Below are positions 36,171-45,489 of a stretch of DNA of 64,000 nucleotides, one piece after another. This stretch comes from an uncultured Ligilactobacillus sp. (GTDB lineage Bacteria > Bacillota > Bacilli > Lactobacillales > Lactobacillaceae): the NCBI GenBank assembly GCA_934201845.1, contig CAKPXA010000001.1:186001-250000 (forward strand). The letters run 5' to 3'. The notes under the pieces are model-generated. The model saw only the letters and a program-made list of their open reading frames with translations. It did no database searches and was not told where the DNA came from. Numbering within the stretch: position 1 is the first letter of the stretch; each line of letters begins with the position of its first letter. A program made the translations under genes and the position numbers.

Positions 36171-37516
36171 TGGGAAGAATGGACTCAAACCCGCGCTGGC
36201 TGGCAGTCGAGCTGCTGGAACGGATCGGGAAGAACGGCTCCTATTCCAACCTGGCCCTGAATCAGGTGATTGAACGGCACAGCCTTGACGCGCGCGACGT
36301 CAGCCTGCTGACGAACATCGTCTATGGTGTCATCCAGCACAGACTCACGCTGGAATTCTATCTCGACGGCTTCATCGGCAACAGGAAGAAGACTGCGCCG
36401 TGGGTCATGGAACTGCTGAAGACGGCTCTCTACCAGCAGCTTTATCTGGAGAGGATTCCAAAGCGTGCCGTCTTCAACGAGACAATCGAGATTGCCAAGT
36501 TCAGGGGTCACGAAGGCATCAGGCGCTTCGTCACGGGCGTGCTGCATGCGATTGACCGCAAGGGGCTGCCCGACACGGCGGAAATCAGCGACCCGCTGGA
36601 GAGAATCAGCATCGAGTCAAGCACGCCGCTCTGGCTTGTACGTCAGCTTGTCGAGGAACTCGGTCTGGAGCGGACCGGCAGGATGCTTGAAACGATCAAT
36701 CAGCCGCCCGCCCAGAGCGTCCGGGTCAATCTCGCGAAAAATGCAGTGGCCGATGCCGAAGCGTTTCTGGAGTCGGAAGGCTTCAGTGTCGAGCGAAGCG
36801 CAGTTGCGCCGCTTGGCCTGCGCGTATCCGGCGGCTTCATCCCCCAGAGCAGGGCATACGGTGAAGGCCGCGTCGTCGTTCAGGACGAAAGCGCCATGCT
36901 GGCGGTTGACTCGATGAAAGTCGAGCCGTCGGACCGGGTGCTTGACGGCTGTGCCGCTCCCGGCGGCAAGACGACGCAGATTGCCGCCGAACTGAAGGAC
37001 GGACGGGTCTTCGCGCTTGACATCCACGGCCACAAAGTCAGGCTGATTGAGAGAAACGCCGCGCTGTGCGGTGTGGACGACCGTGTCGAGGCAGGAAAGC
37101 TTGATGCGAGAAAGGCCGGCGAGATGTTTGCCGCCGGAAGCCTGGACAAGGTGCTGATTGATGCACCGTGCTCCGGACTCGGCCTGATGAGGAGAAAGCC
37201 GGAGGTGAAGTATGAGAAGAGTCTCAAGGACTCGCAGTCCCTGCACAGGATCCAGACGGAGATTCTGGACCGCGTCGCTCCCCTGGTCAGGGAAGGCGGC
37301 ACGCTGACGTACAGCACCTGCACGATTCTGAACGAGGAGAACCAGGGCACCGTTGATGCCTTTCTCGCCCTTCATCCGGAATTCTGCCAGGTGAAGACGG
37401 AAACGAGTCTCGGCGTCAAGGACGAAAGGGAAAGTCTTGGACTTACGATTTATCCGGACGAATTCGGATCGGACGGATTCTTCATTGCAACTCTGAAGAG
37501 AACAGGACGGGGGTGA
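36170..37516 (+). CDS. rsmB: 16S rRNA (cytosine-967) C5-methyltransferase
   Basis: RsmB methylates C967 of 16S rRNA with S-adenosylmethionine. The 448-residue protein has an N-terminal NusB-like RNA-binding domain (NPRWLAVELLERI, RDVSLLTNIVYGV) and a C-terminal methyltransferase with LDGCAAPGGKTTQIA, DAPCSGLGLMRRKPE and the catalytic YSTCTI. It overlaps fmt by one base and precedes the phosphatase gene by 4 bp, the standard fmt-rsmB-stp-prkC order. Confidence 0.95.
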   Translation: MGRMDSNPRWLAVELLERIGKNGSYSNLALNQVIERHSLDARDVSLLTNIVYGVIQHRLTLEFYLDGFIGNRKKTAPWVMELLKTALYQQLYLERIPKRAVFNETIEIAKFRGHEGIRRFVTGVLHAIDRKGLPDTAEISDPLERISIESSTPLWLVRQLVEELGLERTGRMLETINQPPAQSVRVNLAKNAVADAEAFLESEGFSVERSAVAPLGLRVSGGFIPQSRAYGEGRVVVQDESAMLAVDSMKVEPSDRVLDGCAAPGGKTTQIAAELKDGRVFALDIHGHKVRLIERNAALCGVDDRVEAGKLDARKAGEMFAAGSLDKVLIDAPCSGLGLMRRKPEVKYEKSLKDSQSLHRIQTEILDRVAPLVREGGTLTYSTCTILNEENQGTVDAFLALHPEFCQVKTETSLGVKDERESLGLTIYPDEFGSDGFFIATLKRTGRG

Positions 37517-37520
37517 TCTG

Positions 37521-38258
37521 ATGGAAACAGCATATGGCAGTGACATCGGCAGAAGAAGGTCCAGAAACGAGGACAGCGTCGGCGTGTTCGAAAACAGGGC
37601 CGGGACCGCATTTTTGATTCTTGCGGACGGTCTTGGCGGATATCAGGGCGGCGAAGTGGCCTCCGGCATGGCCGTCGACCATCTCGGCTACCTGTTCAGT
37701 CAGACGGACATTGACAGCGAGGATGAAGCCAGAGAATGGCTTGAAGGCAGGATTGCGGACGAAAACAGCGTGATCATCGCCCGCTCCAGGCAGTACAGCG
37801 ACCTTGAGGGCATGGGGACGACAATCGTCTGTGCCATTGTCCTTTCCTCCGTATGCCTGATTGCCCATCTCGGCGACAGCCGTGCTTATCTCCTTCATGA
37901 CGGGGAGCTGAGGCAGGTGACGGAAGATCACTCGCTCGTCAACGAGCTCGTCAGGAGAGGCGAGATAAGCGAGGATGAGGCCAGGAACCATCCTCAGAAG
38001 AACATCGTCACGCGTACGCTCGGAATCTCCGAGAACGTGACTCTGGATTTCGACAGACTGGAACTCGGGAAGGGCGACAGGCTGATGCTCTGTTCCGACG
38101 GACTGACGAACATGGTCAATGACCCGCTGATCGAGGAAGTACTGAAGAAGGACGAGTCGCTGGACGACCAGTGTCAGGAACTGATTGCGGCGGCCAATGC
38201 CGGCGGCGGTCTTGACAACATCACGGTTCTCATCGCAAGGGACGGTGACGAGTCATGA
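37521..38258 (+). CDS. stp: PP2C-family serine/threonine protein phosphatase
   Basis: The enzyme removes phosphate from targets of the neighbouring PASTA kinase. The 245-residue product has all PP2C metal motifs: SDIGRRRSRNEDS, LADGLGGYQGGEVAS, GMGTTIV, HLGDSRAY, the DHS element and a late GGLDNITV. It is cytoplasmic and manganese-dependent by family. Its stop overlaps the kinase start in ATGA, the usual coupled phosphatase-kinase pair. Confidence 0.95.
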   Translation: METAYGSDIGRRRSRNEDSVGVFENRAGTAFLILADGLGGYQGGEVASGMAVDHLGYLFSQTDIDSEDEAREWLEGRIADENSVIIARSRQYSDLEGMGTTIVCAIVLSSVCLIAHLGDSRAYLLHDGELRQVTEDHSLVNELVRRGEISEDEARNHPQKNIVTRTLGISENVTLDFDRLELGKGDRLMLCSDGLTNMVNDPLIEEVLKKDESLDDQCQELIAAANAGGGLDNITVLIARDGDES

Positions 38259-40264
38259 GGGAAGGATACACACTGAGCGGACGCTACAGAATCATCAGGC
38301 AGCTCGGCGAAGGCGGCATGGCCAACGTCTATCTGGCGCATGACCTGATTCTTGAACGCGACGTCGCCGTCAAGCTGCTCCGCCTGGACCTGCGCGACGA
38401 CCCCGCCGCCGTCCGGCGCTTCAGACGCGAGGCGAACTCGCTGACTGAGCTCGTCAACCCGTACATCGTCAGCATCTACGACGTCGACGAGGACAACGGG
38501 ATGCAGTATCTCGTGATGGAATACGTCGACGGGACGGACCTCAAGGAGTACATCAGACAGAACTGGCCGATGCCTCATGAACGGGTCATCGAGATCTTCG
38601 AGCAGATTCTCTCTGCCGTCGACGAGGCCCACGCGCACGGCATCATCCACCGTGACCTGAAGCCGCAGAACATCCTGATGGACCGGGACGGAAACGTCAA
38701 GATCACGGACTTCGGCATCGCAGTGGCCGCGGCTGAGGAGACAATGACGCGGACGAACACGCTGATGGGCTCCGTCCACTACATTTCGCCGGAACAGGCC
38801 AGAGGAAGCATCATCACGAAGCAGTCGGACATCTATTCCCTCGGAATCGTGCTGTTCGAGATGCTGACGGGACACGTTCCCTATGAAGGTGAAACAGCCG
38901 TGTCAATTGCCCTGAAGCATTACCAAAGCGAGATGCCTTCCGTCAGGGACTATGACGGAAGCATTCCGCAGGCGCTGGAAAATGTAGTGCTGCACGCCAC
39001 GGCGAAGAGTCTTGATGACAGATACCAGACCGTCATGGAGATGGCGCAGGACCTGAAGACCTCGCTTTCGCCGGCGCGGGCCGGTGAGCCGAAATGGCTT
39101 CCGGCAACGGTCGTCGACGGTGAGACGAAGGTTCTTCCTTCCCTTGACGGAGACGTTCCGTCTTCCGGTGAGAATCCCGACCGGACGATGGAGTTCGAAT
39201 CCGAGGTCTCCGGTACCCTCAATGCGGTTCCGCTGAAATGGTGGCAGAAGCTGCTTAAGGGACGGCGCAAGTGGGTTGTCCTGGTTGCCGCCCTGGTTCT
39301 TCTTGCCGGTGTCATCGTCCTGGTGACGCGTCCAAGGGAGGTCGAAGTGCCCGACCTGAGCGGCATGACCCGCACGGAGGCGTCAAGGATGCTGAAGGAC
39401 GAAAGGCTCACCCTGGGCAAGGTCACGTACCGTTACAGTGAAAGGTACAGTTACAACCAGATCATCAGCAGCGTTCCCGGGAAGGGCATGAAGGTCAGGG
39501 AGAACACCGCCGTCAGCGTAATCGTCTCCGAGGGGCTGGAAAAGGTCAGATTCGGGGACTATCGCGGCCAGAAGTACGAGAAGGTCAAGAAGAAGCTGCA
39601 GAAGAAGGGCGTGACTGTCTACAAGGAATCCAAGTATTCCAGTCGCTATGCCCGCGGCGAGATCATGGCCCAGTCCGTTTCGTCAAAGAGCAGGGTCGCC
39701 CTGTCCAGGACAACGGTCTCGTTCACCGTCAGCCTCGGGCCGAAGAACGTCGCCGTCCGCGACCTCAAGGGCTACACGCTCAAGGAAGCCCAGGACTATG
39801 CCGACGACAACGACTTCAATCTCGTCGTCAAGCGCATCGACTCCGACGAGCCCGTCAACACCGTCGTCTACCAGTACCCGGTCCCTGACGCTTATGCGAG
39901 CCGCGGCAGCAACCTCATCGTCTACATTTCAAGCGGCAGACAGGGCGGTTCCTCATCTTCCGAGACGGAATCCTCTTCTTCCTCCTCAACCTCTGCTTCA
40001 AGCAGCAGCGAGGACAATTCACCGAAGAGCGTTTCAAGAAGCATTTCCATTCCGTACAGGGGTGAAAACGGCCAGCCCGTCACCGTCACCATCTACATCG
40101 GTGACAGAACCCACAGCGCCTCCGCAGTGTACAGGACGATGCAGATCAGTTCCGACACGTCCGTGACCGTGCCGTTCAGTCTTGCAGGCGGCAAGGCCGG
40201 CAGCTACAAGGTCGTTGACTCAAACGGCAACGTTCTTGCCGAGGACGGCAACGTGACGCCATGA
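38255..40264 (+). CDS. prkC: PASTA-domain eukaryotic-type serine/threonine kinase
   Basis: This 669-residue membrane kinase senses cell-wall material and controls growth and division. The kinase domain has the glycine loop GEGGMANVY, Lys40 in VAVKLLR, HRDLKPQN (132-139), DFGIA and SPEQA. A membrane helix lies at about 340-360. Three PASTA repeats follow outside the cell (about 364-430, 431-498, 499-567), then a Ser-rich linker (about 568-590) and a beta-rich C-terminal domain of about 75 residues. PASTA repeats bind muropeptides or lipid II by family knowledge. It ends with its own terminator. Confidence 0.95.
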   Translation: MREGYTLSGRYRIIRQLGEGGMANVYLAHDLILERDVAVKLLRLDLRDDPAAVRRFRREANSLTELVNPYIVSIYDVDEDNGMQYLVMEYVDGTDLKEYIRQNWPMPHERVIEIFEQILSAVDEAHAHGIIHRDLKPQNILMDRDGNVKITDFGIAVAAAEETMTRTNTLMGSVHYISPEQARGSIITKQSDIYSLGIVLFEMLTGHVPYEGETAVSIALKHYQSEMPSVRDYDGSIPQALENVVLHATAKSLDDRYQTVMEMAQDLKTSLSPARAGEPKWLPATVVDGETKVLPSLDGDVPSSGENPDRTMEFESEVSGTLNAVPLKWWQKLLKGRRKWVVLVAALVLLAGVIVLVTRPREVEVPDLSGMTRTEASRMLKDERLTLGKVTYRYSERYSYNQIISSVPGKGMKVRENTAVSVIVSEGLEKVRFGDYRGQKYEKVKKKLQKKGVTVYKESKYSSRYARGEIMAQSVSSKSRVALSRTTVSFTVSLGPKNVAVRDLKGYTLKEAQDYADDNDFNLVVKRIDSDEPVNTVVYQYPVPDAYASRGSNLIVYISSGRQGGSSSSETESSSSSSTSASSSSEDNSPKSVSRSISIPYRGENGQPVTVTIYIGDRTHSASAVYRTMQISSDTSVTVPFSLAGGKAGSYKVVDSNGNVLAEDGNVTP

Positions 40265-40300
40265 CAGATGAATACCGGCCGGAAATTTCGGTCTGAGCAG

Positions 40301-40340
40301 CAGGAGCTTTCATTGACGGCAATGGAAGCCCCTGTTTTTT
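40301..40340 (+). terminator. Intrinsic terminator after prkC
   Basis: CAGGAGCTTTCATT pairs with AATGGAAGCCCCTG with mismatches, followed by TTTTTT. Confidence 0.75.
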
Positions 40341-40492
40341 CTTCATCGCAGGCAGGCGCCGAACCGTTCTTCTGCCCGCTGCCGCCAAAGGCACGGTGGC
40401 TTCACGGCACTGCATTTCACCCGGCTGCACTTCTTGCTCACGGGACCGGGTCTGGTGTAAAATAATCCTAACAGGAAAGGCAGGTTGAGAAT

Positions 40493-41383
40493 TTGGCAAC
40501 AGGACAGATCAGACAGTCGCTGAGCGGATACTATGACATATACTCGGAAGGAAGGATGTACCGCACAAGGGCCCGCGGCAACTTCAGGAAGAAGGGCCAG
40601 ACGCCTCTTGTGGGGGATTACGTCGAGTTCAAGGCGGATAATGAAAACGAGGGGTACGTGCTGAAGATTCTGGAGAGAAGAAATCAGCTGGTGCGTCCGC
40701 CGGTTGCAAACGTTGACTGTGCGATTGTCGTGACGGCCTGCGTGGAGCCTGACTTCTCGAGCAATCTGCTTGACAGGCAGCTTGTGATGCTCCGGGAAAA
40801 CGACATCGAGCCGGTGCTTTACTTCTCGAAGGCCGATCTGATGGATGAAGCGGCGGCGGAGCGCATGAAGCCCGTGTTCGACTACTACGGCCGGTACTTC
40901 AGGACCGTTGTCCGGGACTCCGGGATGTCGGACGAGGAGCTGACGGCGGCTCTTCTGGGTGACAGAAGAGATGACGTCGTGATCGTCATGGGGCAGACGG
41001 GTGCCGGCAAGTCAACGCTCCTGAACAGCCTTGACCCGGAGCTTGCGCTTGAGACGGGTGAGATCTCGAAGGCGCTGAGCCGCGGGAAGCACACGACGAG
41101 AAAGGTTTCGCTGCTTGATGTCAGAGGACATCTGATTGCCGACACGCCGGGATTTTCATCGTTTGACCTGCGCGGAATCGAACGGGAGCGGCTTCCGTTC
41201 CTTTTTGACGATTTCAATGAATATGCGCCGCAGTGCCGCTTCAGGGGGTGCCTGCATCTGAACGAGCCGGACTGCGCGGTCAAGGAGGCAGTGGCCAAAG
41301 GAGAGGTCCTGGAGAGCCGCTATGAGAACTACAGGCTGTTCCAGAAGATGATCGAGGAACAGAAGCCGAGATACAGACGTTGA
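40493..41383 (+). CDS. rsgA: Ribosome small-subunit GTPase A
   Basis: RsgA checks late assembly of the 30S subunit. The 296-residue product has an N-terminal OB fold, a circularly permuted GTPase domain with G4 in YFSKADL before G1 GQTGAGKST (167-175) and G3 DTPGFSSFDL, and a C-terminal zinc-binding segment CRFRGCLHLNEPDCAVKEAV. It starts with TTG; the Shine-Dalgarno sequence is modest. It opens the rsgA-rpe-thiN group. Confidence 0.95.
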   Translation: MATGQIRQSLSGYYDIYSEGRMYRTRARGNFRKKGQTPLVGDYVEFKADNENEGYVLKILERRNQLVRPPVANVDCAIVVTACVEPDFSSNLLDRQLVMLRENDIEPVLYFSKADLMDEAAAERMKPVFDYYGRYFRTVVRDSGMSDEELTAALLGDRRDDVVIVMGQTGAGKSTLLNSLDPELALETGEISKALSRGKHTTRKVSLLDVRGHLIADTPGFSSFDLRGIERERLPFLFDDFNEYAPQCRFRGCLHLNEPDCAVKEAVAKGEVLESRYENYRLFQKMIEEQKPRYRR

Positions 41384-41398
41384 TTTGGAGGGATTATC

Positions 41399-42070
41399 TT
41401 GATTATTGCACCATCGATTCTGAGTGCCGACTTTGCTCATCTGGCAGATGACGTCGCAGCCGTCGAAAGGTCCGGCGCGAAGTATCTGCACATCGATGTC
41501 ATGGACGGACATTTCGTTGACAACCTCACTTTCGGGGCGAACGTGGTCAGGGCGCTGCGGCCGCTGAGCGGACTGTTCTTCGACTGTCACCTGATGGTTG
41601 ACGACCCGGAGAAGTACCTTGAGGACTTCGCTTCCGCCGGCGCCGACTCCATCGGCGTGCACATCGAGGCCGTGAACCACGTCCACCGCGTGATTTCACG
41701 CATTCATCAGCTGGGCATGAAGGCCGAAGTGGTGCTCAATCCGGGCACGCCGCTTTCAGCGGCCGGCGAGGTTCTGCCGCTCGTTGACTCCGTTCTGGTC
41801 ATGACGGTCGATCCGGGCTTCGGCGGTCAGGCCTTCCTCGAGGAGACGGTGGCGAAGATTGCCGGGGCCAGGAAATACAGGGATGACCACCACCTCGCAT
41901 ATGAAATCGAAGTGGACGGTGGCATCAACGACACTACAGTCGTGAAGGCCGCAAAAGCCGGTGCGACGATTGCGGTGGCCGGATCGTTCGTCTTCTCGAA
42001 GAACACGCCGGAAGAGCAGGTGAAGCGCCTGCTTGAGGCGGCCGGGCAGGTGAAGGCCAATGAGAATTAA
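41399..42070 (+). CDS. rpe: Ribulose-phosphate 3-epimerase
   Basis: Rpe interconverts ribulose 5-phosphate and xylulose 5-phosphate. The 223-residue TIM-barrel protein shows IIAPSILSADF, the metal-binding HIDVMDGHFV, DCHLMV, VHIEA, VDPGFGGQAF and EVDGGIN. It starts with TTG behind TTGGAGGG. It links functionally to gnd at 12 kb, whose product is its substrate. Its 3' end overlaps thiN by 11 bp. Confidence 0.95.
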   Translation: MIIAPSILSADFAHLADDVAAVERSGAKYLHIDVMDGHFVDNLTFGANVVRALRPLSGLFFDCHLMVDDPEKYLEDFASAGADSIGVHIEAVNHVHRVISRIHQLGMKAEVVLNPGTPLSAAGEVLPLVDSVLVMTVDPGFGGQAFLEETVAKIAGARKYRDDHHLAYEIEVDGGINDTTVVKAAKAGATIAVAGSFVFSKNTPEEQVKRLLEAAGQVKANEN

Positions 42071-42716
42071 CCTGCTGGTCGGAGGTCCGGTCGAGAGCTG
42101 GCCGGAGGATTTGCTTGAGGGAAGAGGAGAGGACGAGGCCTGGGTCGGAGCGGACAAGGGCGCAGTCAGGCTCTGCGAGGCCGGCATCAGGCCGCTTCTT
42201 TCCATCGGCGACTTCGACTCCTCGACGAACCGCGAGCGGTACCTGGTCGATGTCATGAGCAGGGAGGTCCTGACGAGCGTGCCGGAGAAGGATGACACGG
42301 ACACGGAGCTTTGCCTGCGCCTCATTGAGGAACGCTTCCATCCGGAGCAGATCACGGTCTACGGGGCGACGGGCGGAAGAATCGACCATCTGCTGGCAAA
42401 CCTGTTCTGTCTGCTTCGACCGGATTTTCACGCTCTGCTGCCGAAGGTCGAGTTCGTTGACGAGTGCAACGTGATCCGCTTCTATCATCCCGGCAGCTAT
42501 GAGATTCGCCGGATCGAGGGGATGCGCTATCTGGCGTTCGTCTCGATGGGTCCGGTTCTTGACCTCAATCTTTATGATGAGAAATACAGACTCCGCCACG
42601 CGGACATCCCCCGGGTGATTTCACTGGCAAGTAACGAATTCATGTCTTCCGTCGCCCACTTCAGCTTTGCGGGCGGCAATGTCTGTGTCATCTGGAGCAG
42701 GGACAGGACGCGCTGA
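42060..42716 (+). CDS. thiN: Thiamine pyrophosphokinase
   Basis: The enzyme transfers pyrophosphate from ATP to thiamine, giving thiamine pyrophosphate. The 218-residue product shows WVGADKGAVRLCEAGIRP, IGDFDS, KDDTDTELCL and YGATGGRIDHLLAN, all family hallmarks. It overlaps rpe by 11 bp. No TPP riboswitch is seen, which fits a salvage enzyme placed in a housekeeping operon. Confidence 0.94.
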   Translation: MRINLLVGGPVESWPEDLLEGRGEDEAWVGADKGAVRLCEAGIRPLLSIGDFDSSTNRERYLVDVMSREVLTSVPEKDDTDTELCLRLIEERFHPEQITVYGATGGRIDHLLANLFCLLRPDFHALLPKVEFVDECNVIRFYHPGSYEIRRIEGMRYLAFVSMGPVLDLNLYDEKYRLRHADIPRVISLASNEFMSSVAHFSFAGGNVCVIWSRDRTR

Positions 42717-42730
42717 TTTTATTTTCAGAG

Positions 42731-42758
42731 TGCAAATGCCGTTACATCGGCATTTGCA
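42731..42758. repeat. 11-bp perfect inverted repeat after thiN
   Basis: TGCAAATGCCG and CGGCATTTGCA enclose a 6-nt loop. There is no T-tract on the plus strand, so termination would be weak or factor-dependent. A promoter-like region for rpmB (TTGACA at 42777, TTGCAA at 42791, GATAAT at 42812) follows. Confidence 0.55.
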
Positions 42759-42880
42759 GCTATCAAGTGATTTTCCTTGACAGAAAACTCTTGCAATCGT
42801 CCGGTATCTATGATAATTTTATTTAGTGAATGAGCTTATCAAAAGTGCTCCTAATACGAATCGAAGGAGGAAATATTAAA

Positions 42881-43066
42881 ATGGCAAAGGATTTTGTAAC
42901 AGGCCGCAAGACAACTTTCGGCAAGAAGCGTTCACACGCTTTGAACCAGACAAACCGCAGCTGGAAGCCAAACCTGCAGAAGGTCCGCATCCTTGTTGAC
43001 GGCAAGCCTAAGAAGGTCTGGGTTTCTACACGCGCATTGAAGTCCGGAAAAGTTACTCGCGTTTAA
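42881..43066 (+). CDS. rpmB: 50S ribosomal protein L28
   Basis: L28 is a small basic 50S protein. The 61-residue product reads [20 protein letters not shown] and contains [13 protein letters not shown] and [13 protein letters not shown]. The ATG at 42881 behind GAAGGAGG gives the canonical length; a longer upstream frame is not supported. It has its own promoter region and terminator. Confidence 0.96.
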   Translation: MAKDFVTGRKTTFGKKRSHALNQTNRSWKPNLQKVRILVDGKPKKVWVSTRALKSGKVTRV

Positions 43067-43090
43067 TGACGCATGCTGCCAAGGCAGCGC

Positions 43091-43125
43091 AGAACCCGCA
43101 TCCAGCATGCAGGGTTCTTTTTTTT
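43091..43125 (+). terminator. Intrinsic terminator after rpmB
   Basis: AGAACCC pairs with GGGTTCT, with an inner GCATcc/GCATGC region, followed by eight T residues. Confidence 0.85.
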
Positions 43126-43279
43126 GTTCTCACGGGACGGAACGCGGCTTTCGGTTTCCTCTCCGCCTGCTGAACGGAGCTCTGCATTTACAGAAACGGG
43201 AAAATCATGTATAGTGGACAGTGAGTATTTGTGTTAGAATTAAAGATAATTGCGTTAAAGCGAAGGGAGCTGTTTTCAA

Positions 43280-43642
43280 ATGGCTGTTAAAATTCAAAAC
43301 CAGTTCGGAAACATTGACATCTCAAACGATGTGATTGCCACTGTCGTCGGCGGCGCCGCAACTGAGATCTTCGGCATCGTCGGAATGGCAAGCAAGAACC
43401 AGATCCGCGACAACCTGAACGAGATTCTCAAGCGCGACAACTACGCAAAGGGTGTTGTCGTGCGTCAGGAGGACGACGGCGTTGCGGTCGACGTCTACAT
43501 CATCGCCGGCTATGGCACGAAGATCTCTGAAGTGTGCCGCAATGCACAGAACAAGGTCAAGTATAATCTTGAAACCATGCTTGGCATAACCGCCAGGTCC
43601 GTGAACGTCATCGTTCAGGGCGTGCGCGTCATCGGCGACTGA
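43280..43642 (+). CDS. Asp23/Gls24-family envelope stress protein (YloU-like)
   Basis: The 120-residue product has the DUF322/Asp23 pattern: an N-terminal NIDISNDVIATVVGGAATEIFGIVG, a conserved VDVYIIAGYGTKI and NVIVQGVRVI near the end. Members act at or near the membrane in cell-envelope homeostasis; the exact role of the YloU branch is unclear. It precedes fakA as in other Firmicutes, where the order rpmB-yloU-yloV is conserved. AAGGGAG precedes the ATG. Confidence 0.92.
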   Translation: MAVKIQNQFGNIDISNDVIATVVGGAATEIFGIVGMASKNQIRDNLNEILKRDNYAKGVVVRQEDDGVAVDVYIIAGYGTKISEVCRNAQNKVKYNLETMLGITARSVNVIVQGVRVIGD

Positions 43643-43671
43643 GCATGGACGGTCAAGGAGGAATTTGCAAG

Positions 43672-45360
43672 GTGAAAGTTGAAAAAATCACTGAAACAGA
43701 ATTCAGAAAGATGATTCTGACGAGTTCTGACAGGTTGAACAAGAACGCGGAATTTATCAATTCCCTGAACGTCTTCCCGGTTCCGGACGGCGATACGGGC
43801 ACGAACATGAGCCTGTCGTTTGCGAGCGGGGCGAAGTACGTCTCGGAATCGACGGCAACCGGTGTCGGTGACCTGGCACAGGCTCTTGCCAAGGGTCTTC
43901 TGATGGGTGCACGCGGTAATTCCGGCGTCATCCTGTCACAGGTTTTCAGAGGATTTGCCAAGAGCGTTGCCAAGAAGAACGAGCTTTTTCCGCAGGACCT
44001 GGCACAGGCACTGCAGGGCGGCGTCGAGACGGCTTACAAGGCCGTCATGAAGCCGCAGGAAGGCACGATTCTGACGGTTGCGAGAAAGGCTGCCGAGGCT
44101 GCGAAGAAGGCTGCGGAAGCCGGCGGTGACATCGTCGCCGTCATGAAGGACACGTATGAGGCCGCAGAGGCTGCACTGAAGACGACTCCGGAGCTTCTTC
44201 CGGTCCTGAAGGAAGTCGGCGTCGTCGATTCCGGCGGCCAGGGTCTGACGTTCGTCTATCAGGGCTTCTACGACTCCCTGTCCGGCAACGTCCGCAATGA
44301 CGAGGTGCACAAGCCGTCTCCGGTCGAAATGGACGAAATGGTGAGCGCCGAGCATCACAAGAGCGCCCAGGGCAAGCTCAACACCGAGGACATCAGGTAC
44401 GGCTACTGCACGGAAATCATGGTCCGTCTGGGTGCCGGACGTCTGGTCGAGAAGAAGTTCGACTATGACGAGTTCCGCGGCCATCTGGCTGAAATCGGCG
44501 ATTCGCTGCTTGTCATCGCCGACGATGAGGTCGTCAAGGTTCACGTCCACACGGAGCATCCGGGCGAGGTCCTGTCATACGGCCAGAAGTTCGGTTCGCT
44601 GATCAAGGTCAAGGTCGACAACATGCGTCTTCAGCATGAGACCATTCTTGAAAGGGACGAGGAAGAGGAACGCGAGGAGGAAGCGGTCGAAAACGAGATT
44701 GCCGGCGACTACGGCATCATCGCGATTGCCTCCGGCGCGGGCATTGCCGACATCTTCAGGAATCTCGGCGTGACGTACGTCCTGAGCGGCGGTCAGACGA
44801 TGAACCCGTCGACGCAGGACATCGTCGATGCAGTGAAGAAGACGGGCAGGGACAAGGTCGTCATCCTGCCGAACAACAAGAACATCTTCCTTGCCGCCGA
44901 CCAGGCCGCTGAAGTCTGCGACGCCGAGGCCGTGGTCGTGCCAAGCAGGACGATTGCCCAGGGCATGGCCGCAATGCTCGGCTTCAGCAGGGACGCTGCT
45001 CCCGAGGAGAACAAGGAGGCCATGACCGAGGAACTTGACACGGTCATTTCCGGTCAGGTCACGATTGCCGTTCGCGACACGACGATCGAGGGCCGCGAGA
45101 TCAGGAAGGACGACTACATGGGCATTGTCGACGGCGACATCGTCGTGACGAACCCCGACAGAAAGGAAGCCGCCATCGAAATGGTCAAGACCATGCTTGA
45201 CGAGGACAGCGAGGTCGTAACCATCATCTACGGTGAGGACGGAACGAGAGAAGAGGCAGAGGAAATCGAGGAAGCGGTCAGCGGACTGGACGAGGATCTC
45301 GAGATCGAGATTCATGAAGGCAACCAGCCGGTGTACCCATACCTCATTTCGGTTGAATAG
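43672..45360 (+). CDS. fakA: Fatty acid kinase catalytic subunit FakA (YloV/DhaL-like)
   Basis: FakA phosphorylates fatty acids carried by FakB proteins, letting them enter phospholipid synthesis. The 562-residue product has an N-terminal DhaL-type ATP domain (FPVPDGDTGTNMSLSF, GARGNSGVILSQVFRGF, VVDSGGQGL), a middle domain (YCTEIMVRL, VKVHVHTEHPG) and a C-terminal DegV-like domain. The GTG at 43672 lies 10 nt after AAGGAGG; an ATG at 43645 in the same frame lies before that Shine-Dalgarno sequence. In most Firmicutes recG follows directly; here an IS607-type element intervenes. Confidence 0.93.
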   Translation: MKVEKITETEFRKMILTSSDRLNKNAEFINSLNVFPVPDGDTGTNMSLSFASGAKYVSESTATGVGDLAQALAKGLLMGARGNSGVILSQVFRGFAKSVAKKNELFPQDLAQALQGGVETAYKAVMKPQEGTILTVARKAAEAAKKAAEAGGDIVAVMKDTYEAAEAALKTTPELLPVLKEVGVVDSGGQGLTFVYQGFYDSLSGNVRNDEVHKPSPVEMDEMVSAEHHKSAQGKLNTEDIRYGYCTEIMVRLGAGRLVEKKFDYDEFRGHLAEIGDSLLVIADDEVVKVHVHTEHPGEVLSYGQKFGSLIKVKVDNMRLQHETILERDEEEEREEEAVENEIAGDYGIIAIASGAGIADIFRNLGVTYVLSGGQTMNPSTQDIVDAVKKTGRDKVVILPNNKNIFLAADQAAEVCDAEAVVVPSRTIAQGMAAMLGFSRDAAPEENKEAMTEELDTVISGQVTIAVRDTTIEGREIRKDDYMGIVDGDIVVTNPDRKEAAIEMVKTMLDEDSEVVTIIYGEDGTREEAEEIEEAVSGLDEDLEIEIHEGNQPVYPYLISVE

Positions 45361-45377
45361 TCTGCATTTCCCAGACG

Positions 45378-45419
45378 GAGCCGGAGGAGAGCACATATGT
45401 TTTCCTCCGGCTCCTTTTC
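45378..45419 (+). terminator. Intrinsic terminator after fakA
   Basis: GGAGCCGGAGGA pairs perfectly with TCCTCCGGCTCC over 12 bp, followed by TTTTCT. The IS element must begin after this point. Confidence 0.85.
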
Positions 45420-45453
45420 TGTTAGAATGTATAGACTGTAAAAACAATATCTA

Positions 45454-45483
45454 TTCACAATAATTATATCTTATGATATAATT
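45454..45483 (+). promoter_or_regulatory. tnpA promoter inside a palindrome, predicted leaderless start
   Basis: TTCACA (45454-45459), a 17-bp spacer and TATAAT (45477-45482) place the start of transcription at about 45489-45490, on the tnpA ATG itself. No Shine-Dalgarno sequence is present. The -10 lies in the right arm of a perfect palindrome AATTATATC-TTAT-GATATAATT (45462-45483). Confidence 0.6.
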
Positions 45484-45489
45484 AAAAGT